Assembly: GCF_015832195.1 (NCBI RefSeq)
Contig: NC_052017.1
Location: forward strand, 53,598,152-53,662,151
Length of the DNA: 64,000 nucleotides
Source: Motacilla alba alba
Taxonomy: Eukaryota > Chordata > Aves > Passeriformes > Motacillidae
Reading direction: 5' to 3'
Numbering within the stretch: the stretch's first letter is position 1; the number at the start of each line of letters is the position of its first letter. Below, one piece after another: positions 37,901-51,349 of the stretch. The notes beneath the pieces were generated by a model. That model saw only the letters and a program-made list of their open reading frames with translations. It ran no database searches and had not been told where the DNA came from. Position numbers and translations under genes: made by a program.

Positions 37901-40900
37901 GTGCACATTTTCTACAATGTCAGATTGCGTCAATGTACATAGCTCTCATTCTTAATTTTCTCCTACCTATGTACAAAGCCCTTCTAGTCTACCTTTGAAA
38001 ATGTTTGTGGTGTGATAAGGGAATGGTATATTGATTTACCATATTGACATATATGTCAATGCAATATCCTATACAGAAGAGCTAAAAAACCTGCATTGAA
38101 AATGCATTGAATTAGACAGCAGTATGAATAGAGCAGATTTGCTTTACTCAGTGTATCATTCAGTACTTAAGTAAAACACCACAGTTTAATATTTATCTGA
38201 AATTGCCTCGCAGTTGCTGCTGTAAAGCTACTAAAATAATCTGGAGAGCTCAAAGTCATTCTGCTAGCAGAGTGTAGAATAGTGTCTTTGCCTGGTCCCT
38301 GGAGATATTTCCTCCTAAAGGATCTTCTCCCACAAGGCACATGCAGTAGCTGAAATCACTGTCCTCATTACCCATCTGCACAGAGCTTGGTTTGTATTTA
38401 TGCACCTACATCTTTCTGGATTAGGACTGTTAACATTAAAACTCCGTGACTCTTTATAATGAAAATCAGACTATTAAAGTGATTCCTGTTAAAGAGGACT
38501 TCTTCTGAGCAACCACAAGTTATAATTATTACCCAAAAAAAATCTACCATACCAAGGCACAAAATCACAAATAACTCAAAATCTCAGTTCTCCCAAGGGC
38601 CTTACATTTTCTTCTTTCCCATCTTTATTTTTGCTCCTCTTTCATTTTCTCATCTTTCCTTTTTCTCTTTTCCATATGTGAAATTTTTTCTTATTGGCGT
38701 CTATATGAATATTCTTCCACTTCAAATACTTCATGTGAGAAGTGTTGCTGCTGCAGAAAAGGTGAAGGGATATAATTGCAAAAGTATGTTCTTTATTCAA
38801 AATAGACTCATTCTACTTTTCTTCACCCACTAAGTACAGTGCATAAAAATCCCTTGTTAGTGGTACATACATTTTTTATGAGTTGGACCCTTCATATTGA
38901 GAGTTCTAGTTCCTTTTATACTGTATGCATTAGCACAAATATTAAGGCCACAAAGACCCTATCAGTCTCTGAATTCATACAACATTTCATACTCACTGTT
39001 TGCTGTTAGTGCTGGTGAATGCAGTGATGATAAAGGTGACTTACCAGAAGATGGACAGTTGAATGCATTATTATTTCATGTTGGGCAGCTGATCCCTAGC
39101 TAAGAAGGCCAGGAGGCTTCTCTAAATTAAACTTTCCTTTCTTTCCATCCCTGGGAGTTTACTAAATGCCAAAGAGTGAGCACATTAAAGAACATCTCTT
39201 TTGGAACAACTGTTACAGTTTGTCATCTTCATAGCTATCTTAGATATTTTTAGGATTTTTTACAGTGTTTACCTATGCATATTGGTTTCGTTCCTCATAG
39301 GGAAGAGGACAAGCTTTCCATCAAAAGCCCAACTTGCCACCACTCACCCCCCCACCTTCCCCCAAATAAGCCAGACTATAAAGATATCTTATAATGCTGT
39401 TTGCCTGAGGAATCCCGCACAGTTACTTAGTATGTGTTTGGCTGCTGGCACTACAGCCTACTGAAAGCCAGGCAATACATGTGGACGATCTCTGGTGCAC
39501 AGTAATCCAGGCTTCTGAGTGGAAGAAAAGCATAGTATGTCTGAATATTTTGCTTTTTACAAGCTACATTGATAGACTAATTTCAACAGAAAGGGCACAG
39601 GTAGGCAGCCAGCGACAGTAATTCAATTCACAACTTTGACAAGGGACTGGAAAGAAAAAGCTGTAAGGTGGGAAGCAGATGAACCTAGTATTTTATCAGT
39701 CCGATGAGAACCTATTTAAAAATTCAAATCACTCAGTTTGGTGAGAGGAGAACATCCAGTTAAGGAAGAAAGTATTCAATTAAACATAGTAAAGGCACCT
39801 CACAGGAGAGTCACTGTTCAGCAAAGTGCATCCCATAATATATGTTACCTTCTACTGGAGCAATCTGATCAGCAAGTATGGTAAAACAACAGTGTTTATC
39901 ACATTGCTACTGAGTTCACTGGTTTCATCCCTGCAGAGTCTTTAACAATTTTTCACTCTCTGCTGTGGTCTTTACACGGCCCTGTGGTGCAGCTGCATCA
40001 AGTGCCACATTACAGGTTGTTCAGCTGTTCAAACTTTATTGAGAGTCTTGAAAGAGCCATCCCACAGAGTGATATAGTGTGGAAGTCCAGTGGAGGTCCA
40101 GGAGGAAACCTTAACAGCGGCAGCAACTCTGTATGCAGGAGATCTCACACTCCTAGACCCAACTACATCACAAAACTGGTAGGTCTTCATTATAAATCTA
40201 TTTAGCTGCACACATATCTTCAGAAAGTCCCAATTACAAAAATACAACAGCCTTTCAAAAGCAACATTTGATACGTGTACCAGTTGATAGTACCATTCAA
40301 AAGTACCATTTCATATCTGCAGCAAGTTCTCATGATGTGGCTCAGCAGGGTGAGACATTATTTCAAATGAAAATGTTGGCTGGAAGCTGCAGAAACTTAC
40401 GGTATGCACACCTCCAGATCTCATAAATCCTGAATGGAATTAACTTCCTTCTCTTTATTATACTCTGAAATCAGTCGTAGTGGCTGTTTACAATTTTGCC
40501 AGGAGCTTTTGCAGCTTTATATCTATGTTTTTAAAGGGCATTCAGTCTTGCAATCAGGCCTTGCAAAGTATGTCCAGCCTTACCATCACTAAACCAAGTT
40601 TACACCACACACCAGGAGCTCTTGGTTTGTACTCCTCCCCACCCATTCAGTCCTTCCCTCCTCCATAGATCAAAAGCTAAAAATACAAAAGGTAGCAAAA
40701 AGACTAGTAGCCAACATCACCATAGTGTCTGGTTTTGAGGAGCTATTTGCCAGTCAGTGATAATAAACTGCTCTGCAGCAGCCACTAAAGTAGTCTTTTC
40801 TACACTGAAAATACCGCAAAATAGATCTCCATAGAAATAACCAAGTGGTTGACAAACATTTGGACACTGTTCCTGTAACATGTTTATCTTGCCTTTATGT

Positions 40901-43900
40901 GAGTCAAACTCCCACTGGATTATAAATGTGTTGGATTAGCTTCCTAGGAAAGGTTCCTAGGAGAATATAGCACAGGTTAAAAAGGCTTTACATGTAAGAT
41001 GCATACATCCCACGACAGCTGAATTTCATTAAAAGATCTCTTGGTTAGAGATGTCTTGTCATGACGAGACCTCTTTGTAACAACTCTCCACGAAGAAGCA
41101 AAAAAGCAAAAAGAAGCCATATGACTTAGCTTTGCCAAAATAGCAAGTGGCAGGCAACTTGCTTCAAATAGGGCACTGCAACACATCCTAACAGGATTAA
41201 ATTTTATGGAATAAAATATTTCTAATCCAAGCGAATACTTGTCTTCAGATATATTCATATGCCTCTCTAAATACAGATACATAATTCAAACAAATCAGTT
41301 TCCTACATCACTTTCATTTTTTATATTATTTTTCTGTTTATTTTTTCAGCATTACAGTAACTGAAATGTAACTACTGGTAAAAGATGCTATTAATTTAAG
41401 TGCATTCATAGTGTGTTATGTCACTAATAGACTTGGGTAACACTATTTCCTTATCCTTTTTGCGAAGCATTATTTTATTGTCCTCCTAATTTCCATGATT
41501 TTATTTCCACTTAAAGTCAAGTGAGGGCTTTGCAGAATTCTATTATTGTCCTGTCATTATTCTAACTCCATTACACAACAACACAAATCCAGCATCAACT
41601 TCCATTTGTCATATTACTTACTTTGAGGATTATGTCAGATCTCAGACTATGTGTACATGCCTACTAAACATAATTTGGAGTTGGGCAAAAAGTAATCACT
41701 GATTCCTTCTAAAAATGCTTTTAAAGAAAAAATTCTGAAACTATTCTGTAAGAACTCTGGCATCTCACTTAGACCCATCCAGCCCTTTAGAAGAACATAG
41801 CTATATTTACAAAATATAAAGATAACATTTAAAGGTACATATAGGCAAACAAATTTTAACTTCTTTGTCCATAATCTCAAATGAGCAAACAGAAGCCAGT
41901 CTTGGTGTGGAAGACACACAGTTATGCTCACATGGTGTTCTACAAGTGCAAGCTGTGTGTCTAACTCAGCTTTTCCTTCTCTGCCCAAAGAAGCTGTCTT
42001 ATCAAGATAGCCAGGGCTGGTTTGAAATAGCCAACACGTCCACTGTCTGCTCCTTACAGCTGTCATAAAAGAAAAAAAAAATCAGATGTTAATTTGGCAA
42101 AAGGAAGACTTAGGTTCATGCCCAACCACTTCCTGTGGGACCTTCACCACCTCTTCTTATCCCACATGCAGAGTGTTGTTGGGCTATCAAAGCATAGAGA
42201 AAACCTGGACTAAAGGAGCATGTCAATTGGAGAGGCAAGTATTGCCAGCATGCTGCTTCCTCCAGTCATAGAAAGCAGCATGCAATAATTTGTATTTCAG
42301 TCATTGTGAAGAACACAGCTTGTATGTGCTAATGTGTACCTTGGACATGTATTGTTACAATAGCAGGGGTTTTACTTAATGTTATTCTAATGACTTTCCT
42401 CCAAAGAGCATTTGTGGATACCACAACTCCCTAAGTGGTAACAATGGATAAACATCAGCTTGAGAAATGTAGGTCTATACTATTTATGAAACTGCAATTC
42501 TCCTGTAAATAACCCAGTTGTTTAAATAATATGTATCTATGTAATTGAGTCTTCTGTATACAAATAAATAAGGCTTTATTGCAATGTCAGAAGTTAACAA
42601 ACCAGTCAATAAAATCAATAACTCACTTTTTCTTGCTTATATATCTAACTTTTCTCTACCTTTCCTAGGTTCTCTGTTTGTTCTGGTTACATATTAACAC
42701 TGAAGGATATAGCTCTTGTGATACTGTTCAGTAAATAGTGATCCGAATACTGAAAAAACATCACCTCAGTGATTTGATACTCATCCTATTTATTGTGTAC
42801 TGTAACATATATCTCACTGATATAAATCAGGGAGGAAGAAACTGTCTTGATCTATACGTCAGAGTTCTATAGATTTTGAATGTAAATGATTGTATTAATG
42901 TCTAAGTAAATTAGGTTCATATTGATACATTTAGGTAAAAGTTCTCCAGGCCTGAATTACATTACCATATAACGATTTTCAAAACAGCACTGCCAGATTA
43001 TACCACTGAGCTGCTTATGCCTGTGTGGTTAAGGTTGTGTCAGCACTTCCATTATGCTTCACATTTTTCAAATATTTATAATTTGGCCGTAAAATTTGCT
43101 TTGGCCTGAAACTTGGTGAACCAGAAGTACAATTCTACAAATCTTTACTCAAGAAAGTTGTCCATTCTATTTCAGTCAGTGTTTCCATTAGCTGCGTTCT
43201 GCCAGATTACAAGCCAAGGTCAAGGTTTATGAGTCTGGTTGTTTTATTTTCTTAATGAAAAGCAGATCAGGTTTCTTTCTTTGAAGAAAAAATTATATGA
43301 AAGTACTGGGAAACAAGGCTTGATTTTGTAGTGTGATTAGGTCCCTAACTCAAAAATCCCTTGTTTTTAGTACTTCGAAGAAGAAGGAAAATTAACAGCA
43401 AAACTGCTGCAATGTAAAAAGTAGCCATGAGGCAAATGCACTAAATTTTGTTCCACTAATTACATTTTCTTGTGGGATCTAGCATACCTCCTAAGCAGTG
43501 TAAAATTGGGAAGGCTCCAAATGAGCCATTCTCATCTATCAGGAATACAAACATGCTCACAAAAGCTATCTTATTATGTATGCTCCATACAAGCTCCTTA
43601 TTCAAAAATATTTTAACAGATGTCATGCTGGATAAATATAATGGCTCATCTGAGGCTTAGAAACACTTTACGCACAGTAGAAACAAATTTGGGCAGCATT
43701 TTTCAAATTGAGTTAAGTCCTTAATGCACACCCACAGGCTTACTTAGACTTATAGATACAATATCTTTTTCTTTCATTCTCCTTAGCTAGCTGAGCACAT
43801 GCTCTGTTATCAACAAAAATTTTCCTGGTCTGATGCTGCTCTCTTAGTTCACTGCTGAAATATATCCTAACTCTTCGTTTGGCTTCTGGATGAGATTTCT

Positions 43901-46464
43901 GTGAAGCACTGGATGTGCTTCACAAATGCAAACCCTTTCTCCATGAGTCCAGCAGTCTATAGATTACCTGCAGAGAAACACAGGAGGTGCATGTTTTACA
44001 ACACCATCCTCTGAATCCTTTTCTTTTTGAAAAATGACCACAGACAAGGTTTGCCCAAAACAGCAGAGAGTAGCAATACATTCCTACTTTTTGTTAACTT
44101 ACAGTTGTGAGCAGTCTACTGAAATAAACTTGAGCATGAAGCACTAATGACACTTCTTTATGCCTCTGGGTAAGACACCCCTGTGGATAGTAGTGTGGTA
44201 CTACTCAGAGAGGTTGCAAGACTTTGCAAGGCTTCTCAAGGCTTCATAAGAATTTAAATACTTTCTTTTAGTTTACACAACATTGTTTGGTATTGAAAAA
44301 CCTGGCTTGGTGGCCGCACAGCTGCAAGTAGATAGTTAATACCAAGTGATATTTATTGTGGACAGCATGAAAATTCCTTTCATGGAAGTTACTTTCTTCT
44401 TCATAGTTTCATTTGATGTCATATAGCAACACTGAGACAAATTGTGGCAGTAAGATAGAGGCCTGCTGTTTTGTATTAAAGAAGGTTTCCTTAAAGTATT
44501 CTGACTTTTTCTAAGTTCGAGATCTTAAGCACTGGGTTATATGGCAGCGCACATGTCCTGATCTTTCAGAATGGCATAATGGTTGTGTTGTGTCATATGC
44601 TGGGGCTGGAGGTTACCACAGCTGTCTGCAAGCAGGAATGCTGTGTGTTCTCAGGGGAGCCTGCACTGCAGCTGGGGTCTCAAAGAACAGTCTTTACCTA
44701 CACTTCCATGCTGGGACACTTTAGCAACAGCTCTGGCAGTTTGGCTGTTCTGAAATACCAGTAGGCTAAGCAGGAGAGTGCTGCAGTGCTGCTCTGCAGC
44801 TGCAAAGTGCCAGGCAAGGGATCAAGCAGCACAAATATCAGTTCTCCTAAGCCACAAGCAGCAGACTTAAAAGTCAGATGGAGAATGACATGGTGAATGT
44901 GAGTTCATCTAGCAGCATGCCAGTCAGTGCTTGCTGATTTTAGTAGGCATTGATGTTTCTGCATCAGGCTTTCAAGGGATAGCTCCCCAAAATATTAGGC
45001 CACCATCAAGTAAGGCAGAGTCACCCCTGACTTGTTTGAGCATGCTATACACTGTACCCGCAGGAGCAGGGCCCATCCTTCAGAGGGGCAAAGGCATGGC
45101 ACTGGCAACCTACAACTTCAGGCAGCATGAGGAGTATGCCCCTCTTCTTGAGCTCCAGGCATTGAAATAATTTCATATCAGAACTTCAGACAGACCACTA
45201 TGGGAGACACAATTCAGGGAGTAAAAAAAATAAGTGGTTTAGTCACTGCAAAGAATACTGACATTTATATCTCGTATCTAGGTAAGGGGCATGCTGTTTC
45301 AACTTTCATTCATTTCCTTTTAAAGTACAGAGCTCCAAAGGACTGGCTTCTCTTTCCTGCTCTGTTTCCCCCTTTTCTGTGCTGTTTCTTCCTCTTTGGG
45401 AGGATTCTTGGACAAAACCCTTGAAAGAGTGGCTTCAAGAATATTAAAAATATATGGATTAATTGCTTATGTTTTTAAATGCAGGGTGGCTCTTAGGAAA
45501 ATAATCTCAAATGCAAAATATAAGGCAATTTTAAACACTATTTTTTTCTCTGATAATTACTTTGTATTTGGAATAAAAAGATATTTTGCATTAAAATGGG
45601 AACAGTGGAGGAAGTCAGAATAGATGGTGACACATCCTGCTAATAACACAAGGGGTTAAAACACATCAGGGCATCCTGCAGGGTGAAGACCCTATACAAT
45701 TCACCTGCTCATGCTGGAACAGCAAGTAGATTTCCCCATTAGGAGCAGCTCATCTTCCATGAATACTTTCCTACCCTGCAAAGCCAAATGCTTTCAAACC
45801 CAACATCATATTCACACTCTACTCTTCTACTAACCAACAACATAAATACCTAAATATTTCAGAACTATAATATAATGCAGTAAGATTCAGCATAATAACA
45901 TCCATCAGAAAGGACAACTTAAAAGAAAAGCATTGCATTTGCTGTATGAAACGATATATAATGATCATTGCTGAGGAATAGATCAATCTTGCTCCAGTGG
46001 AGCAACTGCATAAGCATTCAAAACAACAATAACTACAAGCTCCGGTGAGGTACTTTTCTTCCCAGTGTCATCTCATTTTATTGCCTCTGAGCAAGGCTGA
46101 AAGTCATGCTGAAAAAAAAAAAAACAAACCAGAGACAGATTTCTCTCTCTGCACCCATCCCTGAAAATCTTGATTTTACTAACAATTCTCTATTAATTAG
46201 CAAACTTCAGTTGTAACACATTGAGTTCATTGCAACCAGCACAAATCCTGGGTTTTATGGGTTTACAGTGTTTGGGGATTAAGAGCAAACCCTGGGACAA
46301 AACAACATGTCCATAATTTGCATTTGAAAATAAAATATTTTTGTTTCAAAATCCTTTTGCCAATTTAATTTTATACAATTGATGGTAATATTGTAGGTAA
46401 TTAAAAATGTTGTCATAATTCTCCTGTTTTAATACACTTTATATTTTTAAGATTTAATTTATAC
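31988..46464. other. Unannotated intronic sequence
   Basis: AT-rich, no recognised gene. It contains short homopolymer tracts (T run near 32940-32951, A run at about 35850-35870) and an 18-bp palindrome at 38043-38060. The 134-codon (32624-33028) and 139-codon (41647-42066) minus ORFs have no identifiable domain. The first 400 bp (about 32080-32330) carry several homeodomain-type and E-box words and may be a regulatory element. Positions 44500-45170 are locally GC-richer and CAG/CTG-rich but no exon could be assigned. Confidence 0.45.
38043..38060. repeat. Perfect 18-bp palindrome
   Basis: ATTGACATATATGTCAAT is its own reverse complement, with no spacer, and is preceded by a related TATTGATTTACCATATTGAC. 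It could be a symmetrical protein-binding site or chance in AT-rich DNA. Confidence 0.8.
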
Positions 46465-46465
46465 A

Positions 46466-46533
46466 GAGAAGAGAAGAGAAGAGAAGAGAAGAGAAGAGAA
46501 GAGAAGAGAAGAGAAGAGAAGAGAAGAGAAGAG
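46466..46533. repeat. (GAGAA)13 microsatellite
   Basis: Thirteen uninterrupted pentamers GAGAA from 46466 to 46530 plus a partial unit. It is pure and therefore probably young and polymorphic. It produces the SLLFS repeats in a spurious minus ORF at 46413-46619. Confidence 0.97.
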
Positions 46534-49500
46534 CCAAAACTGAGGGTTTGTACTGGAAGCCAGATCTCGCTGAATTGCTCTCCATCAAAAACCAAATGGA
46601 GTTTTCCACCATATTTCAACCCCGCAGTTTAACAGACGACTTGATTCCAAACCAATACCTGAATTCAAACAACTCTCTGTTTCTTTAATATGTGCCAGTT
46701 TGGTGTTATTCTCAAGAGGGTATGCTTGAAAGTGCCAAAATGTCAGGACAGCAGTGCTATAAACCAAGACATGTATCAGAGCATGCTTAATCAGATCTCA
46801 GTCCTCATGTACCACAGGCTTTCGGTTTCTGAATCCCCAGACTTTTCTTGAGCAGATGTGGATCCATTTATATAATCTCAGGCTAAGTATAATAACTTGT
46901 TTTTCATGGGTCCTCAAACTCATGAACTGGAGAGTAACACCCCTTTCCTACCTCCTTTAGAATATTCACAGGTTCTGAGTCCAGTCATTTTCCTGAACTT
47001 ATTTGATAGATTTTACTAATGATGGAACACAAAAATATAGGGCTTTACTGCTGTAATGCCAACAAACATAAAGAAATTATAACTCTCTTTTAATAAATGG
47101 CAAGAAATACTAATGATGTGGTAATAGCAGCTGACAGCATTATTAGCATGAGATTTTTTTCTTCTCTATTATCTTAAGAAACAATTTCCCAGAGAAAATA
47201 TAGGCCAGGAGTGAATTCATATCCCAAACTAAGTAGTCAAACACAACTCACATTCAGGATTTTTGAAAAGGACTCATTTATCTGACTGACCTGTACAGTC
47301 TTCTCCTTCCCCTGTGCTACTGCAAGCACCTGAGAACACACCAGTAATGACAGCTGTCATCTTTCCAACTAACAAGAACTGTTTTAAACAGGCCAGCTCC
47401 ACAGTCAGTTTTGTATCAAACCCCTATCCTCTACAGATTAGACAAGAGCAGTGAACACTGAACAAGGGTTGCACCAAAGCAACCCTTCTGGAAAGGATTT
47501 TCCATAGTCCACGCCCTCATTTGGCAGGACTGTAGCAATGCTCCCAGGTGATAGAGGGACTTTTTTAGATCTCATTGTCATCATAGTAAGTACACTTCAA
47601 CAGTGCAAAATGCTTAAGCATCACTACAATCCCTTAGGCTCAAAAGCTTCTACAAAACTACTTTGCATGGCCTTTTCCCTAAATTAATTTCTTTGGCATT
47701 CACTACCATTTATACAGACTCACAACTGTTTGAGCCAATCCCCGTGTCACCAGGCAACTATCTATTTTCACTCAAAAGTTCATCACTCTGTCAAGATGTA
47801 AGGGCCCATTTGCACAGCAGACACAAGATTGTTGGGCCTGGATACCTTTAGAGTCATAGAATTATTTTCTGCCCAATAAGACATGAATAAAAATGACAAA
47901 ACCCAACATTTATTAGAACAAATATGATTAGCAAAATATGATTATAGCTGTTAGTCATTTCAGCAGCAATGATAGTGCTCAGCGAAGACTTTCCAGTTAT
48001 TTACTTACTATGGTCTAAATTCTTTGAGAACTTTATGTAGCTGTTTCACCTGTAAACAGTATATAATTATTACCTGACTATATTAGTCTGTATTACAGAA
48101 TAGGCAAAAAACACCTACAACTAGTTTTTCTCTCATTGAAGTTCTCAGTAAATATTTGAAGTTTTCTAAATTTTTTCTTTTTTAAAGGCCAAATCCAGGG
48201 GTAGAAGATTTCTTCTCAAATTTATGTCCACGTAGCCAGATTCTGCCCTCTGACATTCATGCAGTTCAACTGACTACAGAAGAGTTCCAGTGGATGACCC
48301 AAAAAGATAAATCCTGTGAAGATCTAACTGTCCTCCAGGTCTGCTGGGAGTTTATACATGTCATTTTGACACGCATTACATTAGGCAGGCAGGAATAAAC
48401 ATCTTTTAGTGATCAATATTAAGTGTACACATTTCTGTTTAATTTCAGTATAACCAGTCACACTGCCAACATGTACAGGAACAGGGATTAAGCTAAACAA
48501 AATCCCTTCTGCATGCTATTGTGCTTCAACATCATGTCCTCTGCAAAGAACGTGAAGATACAACAGCACTTATTTCTGCATGTTTTTATGCATCTACTGC
48601 ATCATGATGTGCTGGCATGCCTTTCATTGCACTTGTGCAATGCCTCAGATGGCATGACCATTAACAGCTGGTAGGAAGAACACAAGAAAAATATTCTTAT
48701 CAGCAGGATGGGCTCCCTGATCTGGGTCACCATATGAGTTCAGTGCAGAGGACAGAGCAGGGTCAGTGCAGAATGAGGGGAGCTTAAACAGCTCAACTTC
48801 AGCTTGAACTGAAGGTGCTAATGGCTGCTTCAGAAAGCATTCATCTTTGGAGATTTTATCCTGTAAACAGTTCAAACACATAAAGTGACTTATAATATAT
48901 TGGACCGGTCATTCCTATGATCCTGACCCCAAAACTCAATTCTGTGAAACTGTGCCCTGTTAGAAAGAACTGGAAAAAAATGTCAAGCAGCAAACCATAT
49001 TGAAGACCTTGTTTTCAAATTTTTGGACAGGCACCATGTAATACATATAATACATTGTCCATACATAAATACCATTGTCAAACACCTTTGGTTTCTCATA
49101 TATTCATCCCAGAAAGTAGGATGGCTTGACTAAGTGTCAAAAACTCCTCTTCTTGTGGACTGTCGCTTGCTTCCAAATTGTGCAGCAATTTGTACAGAGG
49201 GATTGTCTGACTTCTCACATGGAGGAGAGCATGCCTTGCACCAACAGCAAGCAGAGTTGGTATAATCAGACACACAAAAACATGGATTACTCAGGCTGGC
49301 AGCATGAAATATTGAGTTTGGAAATTAACCTGGCAGCAGGCCAGGAGATAAGATCCACAGTAGCACTTTGTATACTAAACCATGTCTGAATTGATGCTCA
49401 AAATAACAGACTCCTTGCAGTCCTTCCTGGCCCTCTGTTTGTTATTATGTTGCTCAACTCTATGTTGGCCAACACATTCACTGCTCTCAGTGTGGATTCT

Positions 49501-50471
49501 CAGGGAAGTTTTCCTGGTTCTGAGTGCTTAACAATTTTTAGACCCTTCAAACTTGCCTCTGCTGACTTAAAATGAATGAATTATTTAATGAATGAATGAA
49601 TGAATGATTACAAAAGGATCTAGATGATTGAATACATGCCTGGTCAAACTGCAGTTTTTATCCTGAATTAGATGCATCTACTCTGCAAAGGGAAATTGTC
49701 CTCTCTAGAGATTTGCTTCATCCTGGTAGCCAGGGTACTCTATATGGGCAGTGAACTTACTTTTACACAGTGTGACACAAACTTAACCAATTTCAATAAA
49801 AAGAAATAGATTGATTTCCGTAGGTTTGATACAGCATGTCAACACTGTGCCACCTTCTAATAAAGATGAGGAGGAACATTTGAAAACCACTGTTTGCCAA
49901 GGTCCCAGAAAATGCTGAACCACTCTCTTTGTCTCCCCCAAGAGGGATCTGGGTCCTACATCCGACTTAAATATTTCTTTAGGCAAGGTCTCATCATCCT
50001 TGGAACCCAGAAAATCCCTCTTATCATAAATTTATCATGCATTTGAAAGTGTCTTGTTTGTCAGATCTGTACCAGGCACTAGCAGACAATTCAAATGAGA
50101 GAAACCACCACTGTTTACATGCAATCAAGATAACATGAAGAAGATAATGAATATACGTTTCTCCACCACCATTAGCTACAGTGAGAATAACTCAACAAAG
50201 TAACTCAAGTGATTGGCATTATCAAACTGTACAGATCCCTTCTGCCATGCTGGTATATGTGCAACACCATTCTGTGACATTCTGTTTGGAAAATTTATTG
50301 TGATTTCTGTTGCATGCCTGAGCTGGTGGGAATTGGTACTCATGTCTTCTGAAGGCAAAAATCCGTGGCTGTCTTTTCCCCCTTCTGCCTTCTTCCCCAA
50401 ATCCCCCTCAAATGTCTTGCTAACAGGAGAAGGCATTTATTGTTTGTGAAGTTTTCAGGGACACTTAATCT
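46534..50471. other. Unannotated intronic sequence
   Basis: No recognised gene or large repeat apart from the (AATG) tract. The minus ORF at 48645-48881 begins just after an acceptor-like ACTGTTTACAG and is discussed among rejected items. Confidence 0.5.
49571..49606. repeat. (AATG)n tetranucleotide repeat
   Basis: AATGAATGAATTATTT followed by AATG repeated about five times. Interrupted, so moderately old. Confidence 0.85.
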
Positions 50472-50477
50472 TGCAAA
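50472..50477. repeat. Target-site duplication TGCAAA (left)
   Basis: Directly abuts the TGTCTC end of the LTR (plus-strand view). Confidence 0.85.
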
Positions 50478-50539
50478 TGTCTCTGTTGAGGCGGTCGTGA
50501 CACAAAGCAGAGACCACAAGCAGTCTCAGTTAGCAACTG

Positions 50540-50545
50540 TTTATT
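50540..50545 (-). terminator. LTR polyadenylation signal
   Basis: AATAAA on the minus strand, 15 nt past the TATA box, the usual compact R-region layout of this LTR type. Confidence 0.7.
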
Positions 50546-50560
50546 ATCAAACATGGCTGA

Positions 50561-50569
50561 CCTTTTATA
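50561..50569 (-). promoter_or_regulatory. LTR TATA box
   Basis: TATAAAAGG on the minus strand, an intact consensus TATA box in the U3 end of the solo LTR. It could still drive sense transcription toward the POU6F2 exons; whether it does is unknown. Confidence 0.7.
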
Positions 50570-50830
50570 CACTCTCTGATTGTTTATGCTTCTTCTACCC
50601 TAACTGTTGGACACAAAAAATCAACATAACATCATTGGTGAAAAGTTACAGTGACTTAACTAACTTTCTAAAAATATTTCATCCAGCTGCGAAGTTCCTA
50701 TCTTTCTTCTGTTCCTCACTTCTCTTGGTCTCCTTGGTTACAGCCTTGGAGAGAGCTCCTTATCAGCTTCTTCTTGCTTCTCAGCTTCTTCTCGCTCCTT
50801 TAGCTAACCTTCCTGTTAGCCCCTTCCACA

Positions 50831-50836
50831 TGCAAA
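50831..50836. repeat. Target-site duplication TGCAAA (right)
   Basis: Directly abuts the TTCCACA end of the LTR. With the LTR's last A and the following T it forms the octamer ATGCAAAT (50830-50837). Confidence 0.85.
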
Positions 50837-51349
50837 TCTAGTTAATCACTGAAAACCCACTTCCTGAATGTTGAAAGTCCTCCTGTTAGATAGTAATAAC
50901 CCAATTCTAGTTATGATCAGGGAAAGAAAAGGACACAAAACCTTATTTTTCTTTGTCTATATAAGAACTGTGGAAATTCCTCATAGATTTCTGGTGGCCC
51001 TCATATTTAGACTTATCCATTTGTCTTATTCCCAAGAGAAGCCCGGCAAAGTTTTAACAGAGGAAAGGCAAGAACATACAGCAGAACTGTTTCCTCTCTT
51101 TTATCTTTCATATATATGTTTCTTCCACCCTGTAATCTACATTAAAAAAGGGAAAAAAAGAAAGCAAAAAAGAGGGTTCATCAACATTTTGGAAGTCTAG
51201 AAGCTCTGCAGTCAGAGTAAGATACAGTTCATATTCAACTTATTTTCCAAATACTTAGTTCTAGCAACCTGAAACAACAGAAAAGTTCCTCTCCCTGCAT
51301 CTAATTGTTTAGACCAGTAAAAAGGAGAAGAAAAGATGTCCCCCACCTA

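Larger units (their letters stand above)
50478..50830 (-). mobile_element. Solo LTR of an ERVK-like endogenous retrovirus (6-bp TSD)
   Basis: This 353-bp element is flanked by the identical hexamer TGCAAA at 50472-50477 and 50831-50836. Read on the minus strand it begins TGTGGAAGGGGCTAACAGG and ends CTCAACAGAGACA, with TG...CA termini. Still on that strand, a TATA box TATAAAAGG (50561-50569) is followed after 15 nt by AATAAA (50540-50545), leaving a U5 of about 60 bp. The very short TATA-to-polyA spacing is the arrangement of alpha/beta-type avian retroviral LTRs. A 6-bp duplication fits ERVK (class II). No internal retroviral sequence is attached, so this is a recombined solo LTR. The 158-codon plus ORF at 50365-50841 merely runs across it and is not a gene. 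Orientation is the same as POU6F2. Confidence 0.88.

Noticed and set aside
41647..42066. 139-codon minus ORF
   Set aside because: No recognisable domain, no splice or promoter context; length is within chance for 64 kb in six frames.
47845..47880. AGTCATAGAATTATTTTCTGCC resembling a reverse CR1 end
   Set aside because: Only one short word fits and no CR1 body follows in the expected direction.
48645..48881. Minus-strand ORF starting after an acceptor-like ACTGTTTACAG, with a faint resemblance (DK...PLAP, DPAL, GDPDQ) to the POU6F2 N-terminal region
   Set aside because: The matches are scattered and out of register, DPAL/PDQ residues belong to exon A which is already placed at 31896-31987, and no good donor follows. 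Treated as coincidence.
50365..50841. 158-codon plus-strand ORF, the longest in the window
   Set aside because: It runs antisense across the solo LTR and its flank; no domain, and the composition follows the LTR's T/C-rich strand.
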